29,480 nucleotides of DNA. Source: an uncultured Lachnospiraceae bacterium (GTDB lineage Bacteria; Bacillota; Clostridia; Lachnospirales; Lachnospiraceae). The notes beneath the pieces are model-generated. The model was given only the letters and a program-made list of their open reading frames with translations. It did no database searches and was not told the DNA's origin. Both the position numbers and the translations under genes were made by a program. Below are positions 16,296 through 25,220 of this stretch, in pieces (positions within the stretch are counted from its first letter, which is position 1; the number at the start of each line of letters is the position of its first letter). The stretch is taken from assembly GCA_910580015.1 (NCBI GenBank), contig CAJTVT010000008.1, positions 1 to 29,480 of the forward strand, in the 5' to 3' direction.

Positions 16296-17615
16296 TTAAA
16301 TTCGAGTTACCACAAAAATATCGTAAATGGCTTTGATTGCCACTTCAAAATCACAATTTTTTACACCAATAATAATATTTAACTCACTGGAACCTTGATC
16401 AATCATCTTTACATTGACATTGGCATGGGATAAAGCGGAAAAAATTCGTCCTGCTGTCCCTCTGGTAGACCTCATTCCACGTCCCACCACAGCAATCAAC
16501 GCAATATCTCCTTCCAGATCAATACTATCTGGCTGTGCCAGACGATGAATCGCAGACAATACTTGTTGTTCTTTCCCAATAAATTCTTCCTGATGAACAA
16601 ATACTGTCATTGTATCAATTCCAGAAGGCAGATGTTCAAAAGAAATACCATGCTCCTCAAAAGCCGCCAGCACTTTCCTGCCAAATCCAACCTCTGAATT
16701 CATCATATCTTTGTCAATGTTCACTGCCACAAATCCCTTTTTGCCAGCAATTCCGGTAATCGTATAATCTGGCATACGGCATGTGCTTTCTACAATCAGC
16801 GTCCCCTCATCCTCCGGTGCATTAGTGTTGCGAATATTGATCGGTATTCCAGCTTTGCGCACTGGAAATACAGCATCTTCATGTAGCACCGTTGCGCCCA
16901 TATAGGATAGCTCCCGCAGCTCCCGGTAAGTAATCACTTTGATCACTTCTGGATCCTTAATAATCCTTGGATCCGCAATCAAAAATCCTGAAACATCTGT
17001 CCAGTTCTCATATAAATCAGCACGAACTGCCTTTGCCACAATGGAACCGGTAATATCGGAACCTCCTCTGGAAAATGTCTTCACCTTTCCATCTTCCTTA
17101 GCTCCATAAAAACCAGGAATAACGGCACGCTCACATTCTTTTAGCCTTGCAGTCAATACTTCATTGGTCCTGTCTGCATCAAATTCCCCATCCTTATCAA
17201 ACAAAATGACCTCTGCCGCATCGATAAATTCATATCCAAGATAGTTTGCCATAATAATGCCATTTAGATACTCACCACGAGAAGCCGCATAATCCTCCCC
17301 AGCCTTATTCTTAAAATTCTCCGCTATCTCTTGAAATTCCTTATTCAATGACAATGTCAAATTTAATCCGTTTATAATCGATTCATAACGCTCCTGAATT
17401 TTTTTCAGCGCAGGGGCAAAATTTTCCTCTGCCTCCGCCATTGCATAACAGTGATACAACAAATCTGTTACCTTTGTATCTTTGGGATTTCGCTTGCCTG
17501 GTGCACTGGGAACCACATACCTGCGACTCTCATCTGACCGGATAATCCTCCCCACCTTCGCAAACTGTCCAGCATTCGCCAGGGAACTTCCGCCAAATTT
17601 TACTACTTTCGTCAT
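16296..17615 (-). CDS. lysC: Aspartate kinase
   Basis: Phosphorylates aspartate, the first step toward lysine, threonine and methionine, in the cytoplasm; 439 aa. The N-terminus has the kinase signature KFGGSSLA (6-13), and the catalytic domain has SRGGSDITG and the substrate-loop region VSGFLIADPRII. The C-terminal third contains paired ACT domains (GFVAVNID ... and IALIAVVGRGMRSTRG ... LNIIIGVK), the usual feedback site. The start at 17615 is preferred because GGAG lies 7 bases before it; an ATG 10 codons upstream has no ribosome site. It stands alone without asd, dap or thr genes. Which amino acid inhibits it cannot be read. Confidence 0.95.
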   Translation of the reverse strand: MTKVVKFGGSSLANAGQFAKVGRIIRSDESRRYVVPSAPGKRNPKDTKVTDLLYHCYAMAEAEENFAPALKKIQERYESIINGLNLTLSLNKEFQEIAENFKNKAGEDYAASRGEYLNGIIMANYLGYEFIDAAEVILFDKDGEFDADRTNEVLTARLKECERAVIPGFYGAKEDGKVKTFSRGGSDITGSIVAKAVRADLYENWTDVSGFLIADPRIIKDPEVIKVITYRELRELSYMGATVLHEDAVFPVRKAGIPINIRNTNAPEDEGTLIVESTCRMPDYTITGIAGKKGFVAVNIDKDMMNSEVGFGRKVLAAFEEHGISFEHLPSGIDTMTVFVHQEEFIGKEQQVLSAIHRLAQPDSIDLEGDIALIAVVGRGMRSTRGTAGRIFSALSHANVNVKMIDQGSSELNIIIGVKNCDFEVAIKAIYDIFVVTRI

Positions 17616-17671
17616 AGTTTTGCTCCATTCATTTTTCTTCTTCATCTATCAAAAAACATAAATCAGATGAC

Positions 17672-17700
17672 ATTTTAACACAAATTCCAATAGATGGGAA
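17672..17700 (-). promoter_or_regulatory. Promoter of lysC
   Basis: On the minus strand TTCCCA (17695-17700) lies 17 bp from TAAAAT (17672-17677), which is preceded by TGT (extended -10). It starts just past the stop codon of the broken MATE gene. No lysine riboswitch fits in the short leader of about 50 bases. Confidence 0.55.
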
Positions 17701-17703
17701 GCC

Positions 17704-19018
17704 CTAAGTATTTACAGACTCTAAAAAGAAGGCTGCTGTCAGCGTTGTCAATAGTTCTGTCAGCGGAAAAGTTAGCCATAATCCTTTCATCCCAAACAAA
17801 CCAGACAGCAAAAATGCCAGTGGTATAATTAGAAAAAATCCCCGAAGAAGAGAGAGCATATTTCCTGGTTTCGCCTGATCTTTGGAGGTAAAATAGATTG
17901 CAGTGATAATATTAAACCCTGCAAAAATTGTACCAGTAAAATACAGACGGATTCCTTCTGACGCAATCTTTTGTAGTTGTACATCCCCCTCACTGTTGAA
18001 AATAGATGCTAAAGATTCCGACCATGCAAACATCCCTCCATAAATGAGAGCGGATAAAAATACCACTGTGATCACCGCATAGCGGAATATTTTCAGTCTT
18101 TTTGGCACCATAATATTTACTCACAATTGGCTGAATTCCCTGCGCAACTCCAGTAAACATTGCGATTACAACCAGGGAAAGATTGGCTACCACTCCATAT
18201 GCAGCAATTCCCGTATTTCCTTTAAGAGAAAACATAATCATATTAAAAATAATAATGACAATCCCAGAAGATAGCTCCGCCGCCAGAGATGGCATACCAC
18301 CTGCCATAATCTGCATGGCATCTCTCAATGTGACTCTAGTTTTTACCAGATGAAATGTATGTTTTCTATATACGTTTCCCTGAGTGTCTGTTCTCTTTGG
18401 TCGAAAATAAATGCACAAAATTCCAATGCTTATTATCGGTGCAAGTCCAGTCGCAAAGACAGCTCCAAAGATTCCCATCTGACATAAAAATACAAAAACA
18501 TAATCAAGAAAGATATTTGAAAAGCTTCCCGCCAGCATAGCAGTCATAGCAAGTTGCGGTGCACCATCATTGCGCACAAAGCATATTAAAACATCATTGG
18601 CGAGAAACGCTGGTGAAAACAATAACAACACCTTCAAATAGATGTTACACATCTGATATACTGTCTCATTTGCCCCTAACAATTTGGTAAGCAATTCTGT
18701 ACCTACAACTCCTGTAAGAACAAACAAAACTGCAAAACAACTTGCGAGAAGCGCTGTCTGAGAAAAAACCTGATCTTTCTGCTTTTGAGCACTCTGACAC
18801 TTTAATATGGAAAAACGAGTGGCTCCCCCCATTGCAAGCATCAAGCCAATTCCACGAATCAAACTGAATACAGGAATCGCCAAATTTAACGCAGCCAGGC
18901 CATTGCTTCCCAATCCTTTTGACACAAAATAGGTGTCTGCCAGAATATAACAGGACAGCCCCAACATTCCCATCACGTTAGAACAGGTATATTTTGCATA
19001 CTCTTTGAATAATATCAT
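17704..19018 (-). pseudogene. MATE family efflux transporter, frameshifted
   Basis: Two overlapping frames together encode a full-size MATE transporter. The N-terminal part (from 19018) reads about 300 residues with typical repeats (ADTYFVSKGLGSNGLAALNLA; GVAQGIQPIVSKYYGAK), then loses homology. The C-terminal part continues from RLKIFRYAVITVV to the stop codon at 17704. The break is at a five-base homopolymer (AAAAA on the minus strand, 18099-18103): removing one A joins the frames as YYGAKRLKIFRYA. This is a slippage mutation, a sequencing error, or less likely programmed frameshifting. GGAGG precedes the ATG. The leader holds a riboswitch-like element, so the ancestral job was probably export of guanidine or a small toxic compound. 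Confidence 0.85.
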
Positions 19019-19036
19019 AAGTACCTCCTTCTAATC

Positions 19037-19094
19037 AAAAAAATGCACCAGAACTTCATATCTTCTATGGCCTAACGATATGAAGTCTGATGCA
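19037..19094 (-). terminator. Intrinsic terminator in the MATE leader
   Basis: On the minus strand TGCATCAGACTTCATATC (19094-19077) pairs with 19062-19044 across nearly the full length, and seven T's follow (19043-19037). It lies before the start codon, inside the 5' leader, so it works as an attenuator and not as a gene end. It is the expression platform of the adjacent aptamer-like region. Confidence 0.85.
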
Positions 19095-19145
19095 CACCCC
19101 TTACCCGGCGGCAAGGATAGCACTCCGTTAAAACATGCTCTAAAA
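19085..19145 (-). ncRNA. Guanidine-IV (mepA motif)-like riboswitch aptamer
   Basis: Between the promoter and the leader terminator are two small hairpins. P1 has AGCA (19140-19137) pairing TGCT (19123-19120) around a loop containing AACGG. P2 is CCTTGCC-GCCG-GGTAAGG (19118-19101), a 7-bp stem with one G-U. The CGG of loop 1 can kiss the CCG of loop 2. Two kissing hairpins before a terminator, upstream of a MATE gene in a clostridial genome, is the layout of the guanidine-IV (mepA) riboswitch, an ON switch. I assign the class from layout and partial recall of the motif. A different small-molecule class is possible. Confidence 0.58.
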
Positions 19146-19157
19146 TAATTTGTAGGG

Positions 19158-19186
19158 ATCATATCACAATTATTTCAAAACTGCAA
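19158..19186 (-). promoter_or_regulatory. Promoter of the riboswitch-MATE unit
   Basis: On the minus strand TTGCAG (19181-19186) lies 17 bp from TATGAT (19158-19163). The predicted start is near 19151, giving a leader of about 130 bases that contains the aptamer and terminator. Confidence 0.7.
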
Positions 19187-19279
19187 GCCTATGCAATAAG
19201 AAAATGTTTTATATTATACTTAAAATTCAAAATATTCTTGCCACAATAAAGATTATTCTGTATAGCTGTTGTAACCTAC

Positions 19280-19308
19280 TTGCAATTTTTTCTTTGTACC
19301 GCTATAAT
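19280..19308 (+). promoter_or_regulatory. Promoter of the CPBP protease gene
   Basis: TTGCAA (19280-19285) and perfect TATAAT (19303-19308) are 17 bp apart. The leader of about 105 bases is AT-rich, and I see no structured element in it. The segment between this promoter and the divergent MATE promoter (19187-19279) shows no gene. Confidence 0.7.
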
Positions 19309-19420
19309 AATACAATCATACTTATATCTCTCATTTATATAAATCGTAACATAATTTTTAATTTCTAAACCAAAATTGTAACTTTTTAACACACACTTTC
19401 AAGAAAGGAATTTCGTATTT

Positions 19421-20302
19421 ATGAACGCGTTAAAAAAGCTTGGCCGTATCTTATTCTGCCTGCTTCCGGTGCTCCTGGCTTTTGGCATCCAAGTGATCGT
19501 ATCTTTCGGAGGAGTATTCCTAAAGCTTATTTTAGAACTTATCTCCAATCCAGACTCCCTCAACCAAATGACTGATACAGACTATATCATGGATTTTGTT
19601 ATGGACAGTCAATTTCTTGCTGGATTATCCGCCATATATGCTGTGATTGCAGCCCTTATCTTGGGATTCTGGTACTGGAAACGATTCGTTCCCAAAAAAC
19701 AGCCTCGAAGGGAAATTAATTCTCTAATTAACTTTCCAGTTCTTGCCGGATTGGTTCTATTAATGTTGGGCATGCAGTACATATCCAACTATGTAGTATT
19801 GTTTCTGGCTTCCATCAAACCAAGCTGGTATCAAACCTACGAAGATCTGATGAAAAGCATCGGTTTTGGAAATGTTACACTCATTTTGGCCTTGTATTCT
19901 ATCGTGATTGCACCGATCAGTGAAGAATTAATTTTTCGAGGTGTCACCTTAAAATATGCAACAAAAGCTCTGCCGTTTTTTGCCGCCAACATCTTGCAGG
20001 CATTCTTATTTGGCGCTTTTCATGGAAATGTAGTCCAAGGCGTGTACGCCTTTGTTGTAGGCCTATTTTGTGGTTATGTATGTTATCACGGCGGCAGTAT
20101 CTATCTCTCGATTTTGTTCCATATGCTGTTTAATCTTTGGGGAACTTTTGCGCCAGAAGCTTTGTCTTATGGGGGCAGTTCTGTTATCATTCATCTTGCC
20201 ATTTTTGCTTTTGCTGTATGTGCAGCCATTGTTGGCGTCATTCTATATCAACGGGGAATCAAGAAACGTAGCCCCATGCCTGAAGCATACAAAAATAATT
20301 AG
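19421..20302 (+). CDS. CPBP family intramembrane metalloprotease
   Basis: A multi-pass membrane protein of 293 aa of the CAAX-protease/bacteriocin-processing (Abi, Rce1-type) family. The three conserved motifs are present: EELIFR (Glu168, Glu169, Arg173), FGAFH (His201) and HMLFN (His234, Asn238). These form the glutamate/histidine active site within the membrane. About eight hydrophobic helices are visible. GAAAGG lies 12 bases before the ATG, a longer gap than usual. In Gram-positive bacteria such proteins process peptides, give self-immunity to bacteriocins or mature signalling peptides, but no peptide or bacteriocin gene is seen beside it, so its substrate is unknown. Confidence 0.9.
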   Translation: MNALKKLGRILFCLLPVLLAFGIQVIVSFGGVFLKLILELISNPDSLNQMTDTDYIMDFVMDSQFLAGLSAIYAVIAALILGFWYWKRFVPKKQPRREINSLINFPVLAGLVLLMLGMQYISNYVVLFLASIKPSWYQTYEDLMKSIGFGNVTLILALYSIVIAPISEELIFRGVTLKYATKALPFFAANILQAFLFGAFHGNVVQGVYAFVVGLFCGYVCYHGGSIYLSILFHMLFNLWGTFAPEALSYGGSSVIIHLAIFAFAVCAAIVGVILYQRGIKKRSPMPEAYKNN

Positions 20303-20332
20303 AGCACAATTGAAAATTACTCTAAAGAATGG

Positions 20333-20378
20333 GGAGCGTTACAGAATGTAATGCTGTTTCTATAGACTGTAACGATCC
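20333..20378. repeat. Inverted repeat after the CPBP gene
   Basis: CGTTACAG (20337-20344) pairs with CTGTAACG (20367-20374), extended by GG/CC outside with one mismatch, around a 22-base loop. It lies 31 bases after the CPBP stop codon and could end that transcript, but no T tract follows. It could equally be a dispersed repeat. Confidence 0.45.
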
Positions 20379-20407
20379 ACATTTCTGGAGCAAAAGAAAA
20401 TTTCTTC

Positions 20408-20461
20408 TTTACAAATTTATATTACTATGTTATATTACAATCAATCACAAATTCTGTGATT
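20408..20461 (+). promoter_or_regulatory. Promoter with operator-like dyad upstream of the Ig-like protein
   Basis: TTTACA (20408-20413) lies 17 bp from TATATT (20431-20436). Over the predicted start is AATCACA-N5-TGTGATT (20443-20461), perfect arms of 7. A dyad there suggests a repressor site. A second hairpin (GGCACA 20472-20477 with TGTGCC 20495-20500) follows in the leader. Confidence 0.5.
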
Positions 20462-20537
20462 TCTGATTTATGGCACATAAAGTAAAATTCTTATTGTGCC
20501 TGCCGGAATTCTTACCCTACAGAATGGGGGAATTTCA

Positions 20538-21554
20538 ATGTCAACAAAATACAAATTCTTACACACCGTAACAGCAGTCTTTCTTATCTTATCTTTATTG
20601 TTTCCTTCCATGGTTACATCCTCGCACGTGCAGGCAGCCTCCAGTGTTGGATTCGTCGTATTAAGTTCTTATTCCAGAACCATGAAAATTGGAGAGGAAT
20701 TTTATCTCGCTGCATTTACTTCCAATGGAAAAAAACCTTCCTTTACTTCCAATAATTCTAAGGTTGCATCTGTCAACACTTACGGAAAGATCACCGCTAA
20801 AAAAGCAGGAACGGCAAAAATTACCGCAAAGATCAAAAACGGAGAGGCAAGCTGTACCATCAAGGTAGAATCCACAAAGATTACACTCAGCACCAAATAT
20901 ATCTCTCTGGAAAATGGTTATTCTGCCAAACTGTCTGCATCTTCTTCCACGGGACATCCAATCACATTCCGCTCCAACAAGAAGAGCATCGCAGAAATAA
21001 ATTCCCAAGGAATTATTATTGCCAAAAAACCAGGCTCGGCTACCATTACAGCATCTGTAGACAATTCCTTTGCAAGCTGTACCGTTTATGTAAAAAGTCC
21101 TCGGTTAACTTTGAACAAAAGTTCTATCTCACTCTACCGAAACCGAATGTTTTGTCTGTCTGTCAAATCCACCTCAAAAAGCATTCCTAAATGGAAAAGT
21201 AATCGAAAAAGCGTGGCTGTCGTGGATAGTAAAGGAACAGTGACTGCTTTAAAAAACGGCACAGCAATTATCACCGTGACCGTCGACGATGTCAGTAAGA
21301 CCTGTGAGGTCATCGTAAAAAAGCCGGTTATTACCTTTGAGAAAAGCGAGATTACCCTTACCGCAGGAAAGAAAAAAACAGTCAACGTATCTGTATCTTC
21401 TGGAAACAAACCAACCTTCTCAAGTTCCAACACTTGTATCGCTACTGTAGATGAAAATGGAACAATCTATGGGCATGATGCTGGAAAAGCTTATATTTAT
21501 GCCAGCGAAGATGGCGTGAAAAGCCGCATGCGCGTCACAGTAAAAAAGAAGTAA
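20538..21554 (+). CDS. Secreted protein with four bacterial Ig-like (Big2) repeats
   Basis: A 338-aa exported protein. The start at 20538 is set by GGGGGAA 6 bases upstream; an upstream in-frame ATG lacks one. Residues 1-34 form a signal peptide ending near VQAAS. The rest is four repeats of about 75-80 residues of Big2 type, each with a pattern such as SNNSKVASVNTYGKITAKKAG ending in TCTIxVxS; they begin near residues 36, 112, 190 and 265. The protein is Lys and Ser/Thr rich. No LPXTG, SLH or membrane anchor is visible, so it is released or held by charge. Big2 arrays act as surface spacers or adhesion modules; no catalytic domain is attached. Confidence 0.88.
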   Translation: MSTKYKFLHTVTAVFLILSLLFPSMVTSSHVQAASSVGFVVLSSYSRTMKIGEEFYLAAFTSNGKKPSFTSNNSKVASVNTYGKITAKKAGTAKITAKIKNGEASCTIKVESTKITLSTKYISLENGYSAKLSASSSTGHPITFRSNKKSIAEINSQGIIIAKKPGSATITASVDNSFASCTVYVKSPRLTLNKSSISLYRNRMFCLSVKSTSKSIPKWKSNRKSVAVVDSKGTVTALKNGTAIITVTVDDVSKTCEVIVKKPVITFEKSEITLTAGKKKTVNVSVSSGNKPTFSSSNTCIATVDENGTIYGHDAGKAYIYASEDGVKSRMRVTVKKK

Positions 21555-21579
21555 GTCTATAAAAATCAAACACTTAATC

Positions 21580-21611
21580 CAGGTAAGAATTCTGGCTTTC
21601 AGATTTTTTTT
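21580..21611 (+). terminator. Weak terminator after the Ig-like gene
   Basis: A short CCAG/CTGG stem around a 9-base loop is followed a few bases later by eight T's (21604-21611). The stem is short, so this is a weak call. The rest of 21612-21684 is AT-rich with nothing else seen. Confidence 0.35.
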
Positions 21612-21684
21612 CACTATTTTATATATATATATCAAATTTTATTACATGCAAGAACAAAACGATTCTTAAGGCGCGTTCTAATTT

Positions 21685-21726
21685 AATAAAAACAGCCCTT
21701 TCAACAAGATGCGAAATAGGGCTGTT
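21685..21726 (-). terminator. Terminator of the dCache histidine kinase operon
   Basis: On the minus strand AACAGCCCT (21726-21718) pairs with AGGGCTGTT (21699-21691), extended by inner GAA/TTC after a small bulge. TTTTTATT follows. It lies 23 bases past the kinase stop codon. Confidence 0.85.
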
Positions 21727-21749
21727 TCTATAATAATTGTGTATTATTT

Positions 21750-24700
21750 TTATTTCAGAAAACGACTAAGCATTTCCATAAATGCTTGCATATCAATTGG
21801 TTTCGCAAGATGAGCATTCATACCATTTTTCAATGCTGCTTCCTTATCTTCCTCAAGCGCATTGGCTGTCATTGCAATAATAGGCAGATCTTTCACATCT
21901 TTTCTGGGCAGATTTCGAATGGTTCTTGTAGCTTCATACCCATCCATAATGGGCATCTGTACATCCATCAATACCACATCATAGTAATATTCCTCTGCTT
22001 TCTTCACCATTGCCACAGCATCCGTTCCATCTGGCGCAGACTCCACAGTAAATCCTGCTTCTGTCAAAATCAGTTCTGCAATTTCACGGTTTAATTCAAT
22101 ATCCTCCACTAGCAATACCCGCTTTCCGCTAAAATCTGCCAGTCTCCATACGGCTGTATCTTCTTTTTTCTCCACCAAGCTGTTTGCTGCCAGCAAAGCA
22201 GATTTCAAATCAGACATAAACAGCGGTTTTGCACAGAACGCAGTAACTCCAGCCTCTTTTGCCTCTTCCTCAATATCTGTCCAATCGTAAGCTGTTAAGA
22301 TAATGATCGGAGCATCCTCTCCCACAACACTACGGATCTTTCTTGCTGTCTCTATTCCACTAGTCTCTGGCATCTGCCAGTCAATAATATACGTATGATA
22401 GGAATCTCCTTCCTCAAAAGCGACTTTCGCTCGATAAGCCGCCTCTCTACCCGAAGTCGTCCATTCTGCACGCATTCCGATTTTCTTAAGCATTTTGCTC
22501 ACACTGTCACAGACATGAAAATCATCATCCACTACCATTGCTCGTAGACCGTCAAGTTCTTTGATCTGTTCCGCGTTCTTCTCCACATCCTGAAGCTTTA
22601 AGGTTAGTTCAACTGTAAAAGCACTTCCCTTTTCAAGCTCACTCTCAACCGAAATCGTACCACTCATCATTTCCACAATATTCTTGGTAATTGCCATGCC
22701 AAGACCTGTTCCTTGAATTCCAGATTGTGTCACTGTTGCCTCTCGTTCAAAGGGTTCAAATATATGCTTTACAAATTCTGAAGACATTCCAACGCCATTA
22801 TCTTTGATGATAAAAATATAATCCCCATACCCATGACGGAATGTGGTTTTTTGCATAATCCGAAAACTAATAGTACCACCTGCTGGTGTATATTTTACCG
22901 CATTGCTGAGCAAATTGATAAAAACTTGATTTAATTTTAGAGCATCCGCTATGACATCTTCGTTAACTACCTCAAACGTATCAATAAATAATTCCAACTG
23001 CTTTGCTTTCACCTGTGGTTGAATAATGTTGACCAAATTATGCATCAGCTCAGAAATATTACATTCTTGTTCCTTAATTTGCACTTTTCCACTTTCAATT
23101 CTGCTCATATCCAAAATATCATTAATCAAACTCAAGAGATGATTACTAGAAGAAAGTACTTTGTGCAGACAATCTCTAACCTGATCCTTATTATCAATAT
23201 GGCTAACGGCAATGGTTGCAAATCCTATGATAGCGTTCATAGGGGTTCGGATATCATGGGACATATTGGACAAGAATGTGGTCTTAGCCTTATTTGCGTG
23301 CTGAGCCTGCATAAGCGCATCTTGCAATGCCTGTGTCTGCTCTCGCTGCTTCTTGACACTTTCCGTAATTTCCTTCGATACAACCATAACCACAATGTCA
23401 TTCGTATCGTTCTCTTGTGTCATAAGGAATGACTGCCGTACACAAATTGTCCTTCCCAATATACCTTCACACCAGTACTCCACATCTACTTCTGCATTTC
23501 CCTGCTCAAAACAGGATTCTAAATATTGGAGATTAACCACAGAACTGTATTCCTCTATGGATTCCTCCAAAACAAATTGCTTCCACCGTTCAAAAAACTC
23601 AGACACCTTGCATGGCGCCTTTAGTCCCACTGTTTCCAAAAGGGGTAATTCCTGACCGTCCAAACGACGGACAATCTCTTTTTCAATGCTGTCCTGGGTT
23701 AAATTAAATTCAAAGGTGCAGATTGCGCTTGATGTTATAGCTATCTGGTACTGTCTCTCTTTCCTGCTTGCAAGCGCAATTTCTGCTTGAATACGCAGCT
23801 CATTTTCCTTGATATCTGTAATATTCTGTCGGATAAACAGCACTTTCACAGCTCTTCCATTTTCCCTCTCAAGACAGACAATATTCACATGCTCCCATTC
23901 CGCACAGTCATCATACATCACATGTGATTCAAAACGAAGATCGCCCCGTTTTTCCAAGGCTCTGACAATATATGCCTTATCAATCCGCTTCACAAATTCC
24001 TGCCGTTGAGCTTCTTCTATTACAAAAGAACTCAAATACTTCACAAAATCTTGATACTTTCCACTGATCGCAAAATTCTCATCCTGAGGCTTGCTTCCTG
24101 ATAAATATTGATACGTATCTTCTTTAAAATCAACCATGGTAAAGCGGGAAAACAAGGTTCTCACACCACTGATAATATAACCCATCTCCCGATTTTCCCG
24201 TTCTAATACTTTCTTTTCACTGCCGGCCCGTATAATCAAAGCCACCACATAGATAGCAAACAACACAAACATCGACGCCTCTAATTGAAAACTAACGATA
24301 TTTTCAACCTTTATCATGTTTTGGGTGATATTTTCTGGAAACGTCTGGACTAAAACATAATGATGATTTGGAAGATACATCGCACAAATATTATCAATCT
24401 TACTTCCCTTTTCACAGACAAATGCGCCTTCCTGCCCATTTTCAAATACCTTTCTCACCTCATCAGCAGTGTGGATATCAATAATCTGTCCTTCCACTAA
24501 TACATCAAGCAGATCTGTTGTATAAGTTTTATCATCTGAGCTTGCAATCGCCCTGCCATCTGGCATACAGAGAAACACACCTGCCTCTTCACCAAAATAT
24601 GTGGTATACAGCATATCTCGCAAATATTCTTCTGCCAAATATGCCCCACGCAGCACTCCTACGATTTCCCCTTTATAACGGACTGGTGCATAAAAGTTCG

Positions 24701-25142
24701 CCATTGTCTCATCAAAAAAATTCGAATCAAACACAATCTCTATGCCGCTTTCTCCTGAAATCCCGCTCTGAAAAAATTCTCGTTCCACCACATTGGCTGT
24801 CCGCCCATCCGATGCATAATCCTTTCCATTGATATCGGAAAACATCAGTGCGTCAAATTGTGAATTACTCTCCATTTCTTTTAGCATTTTGGCGTTGATG
24901 ACAGGTTCAGACATACTTTCTCCCAGAAAATAGGTGTAAGTATTAATCAAATCCAGTGCATTCTTAAACTCCTCATCTATTTTGGTCGCTGTCAGCCGTG
25001 CAGAGTCTGTAGCATAATTTTTGTTCCGTTCTTCCATGCGCCTTTCATTCTGTCTGGTATACCACTGGAATAAGATAATAATTGCCACCAGCAGGAGCAG
25101 GACATAGATAATTCCTTGTATCGATCTCTTTTTTACTTTCAT
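21750..25142 (-). CDS. Membrane hybrid histidine kinase with dCache sensor and two receivers
   Basis: A 1130-aa sensor. The ATG at 25142 has GGGGGA 7 bases upstream; a TTG one codon earlier is less likely. TM1 is about residues 8-28 and TM2 about 285-310. The roughly 255 residues between form an extracellular dCache-like ligand domain (FYAPVRYKGEIVGVLRG is characteristic). PAS-like regions fill about 320-600. HisKA has H629 in MSHDIRTPMN, and the ATPase domain has NAVKYTPAGGTI, DNGVGM and GTGLGM. Receiver 1 has D921 (IIDWQMP), receiver 2 has D1060 (LMDVQMP). No HPt or output domain. It follows the MATE gene by 78 bp and may share its transcript. Its HisKA region closely resembles that of the soluble kinase at 13365-16175. 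Confidence 0.93.
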   Translation of the reverse strand: MKVKKRSIQGIIYVLLLLVAIIILFQWYTRQNERRMEERNKNYATDSARLTATKIDEEFKNALDLINTYTYFLGESMSEPVINAKMLKEMESNSQFDALMFSDINGKDYASDGRTANVVEREFFQSGISGESGIEIVFDSNFFDETMANFYAPVRYKGEIVGVLRGAYLAEEYLRDMLYTTYFGEEAGVFLCMPDGRAIASSDDKTYTTDLLDVLVEGQIIDIHTADEVRKVFENGQEGAFVCEKGSKIDNICAMYLPNHHYVLVQTFPENITQNMIKVENIVSFQLEASMFVLFAIYVVALIIRAGSEKKVLERENREMGYIISGVRTLFSRFTMVDFKEDTYQYLSGSKPQDENFAISGKYQDFVKYLSSFVIEEAQRQEFVKRIDKAYIVRALEKRGDLRFESHVMYDDCAEWEHVNIVCLERENGRAVKVLFIRQNITDIKENELRIQAEIALASRKERQYQIAITSSAICTFEFNLTQDSIEKEIVRRLDGQELPLLETVGLKAPCKVSEFFERWKQFVLEESIEEYSSVVNLQYLESCFEQGNAEVDVEYWCEGILGRTICVRQSFLMTQENDTNDIVVMVVSKEITESVKKQREQTQALQDALMQAQHANKAKTTFLSNMSHDIRTPMNAIIGFATIAVSHIDNKDQVRDCLHKVLSSSNHLLSLINDILDMSRIESGKVQIKEQECNISELMHNLVNIIQPQVKAKQLELFIDTFEVVNEDVIADALKLNQVFINLLSNAVKYTPAGGTISFRIMQKTTFRHGYGDYIFIIKDNGVGMSSEFVKHIFEPFEREATVTQSGIQGTGLGMAITKNIVEMMSGTISVESELEKGSAFTVELTLKLQDVEKNAEQIKELDGLRAMVVDDDFHVCDSVSKMLKKIGMRAEWTTSGREAAYRAKVAFEEGDSYHTYIIDWQMPETSGIETARKIRSVVGEDAPIIILTAYDWTDIEEEAKEAGVTAFCAKPLFMSDLKSALLAANSLVEKKEDTAVWRLADFSGKRVLLVEDIELNREIAELILTEAGFTVESAPDGTDAVAMVKKAEEYYYDVVLMDVQMPIMDGYEATRTIRNLPRKDVKDLPIIAMTANALEEDKEAALKNGMNAHLAKPIDMQAFMEMLSRFLK

Positions 25143-25220
25143 CAAGAATTCCCCCTAACAACATAAGCGTTTCTATATATGCTCTTATATTATCAATATT
25201 CTCTGGCATACTTTTCGCTA

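Noticed and set aside
17704..18111. Separate 135-aa gene
   Set aside because: It is the C-terminal continuation of the MATE transporter after a one-base frameshift; its ATG has no ribosome site.
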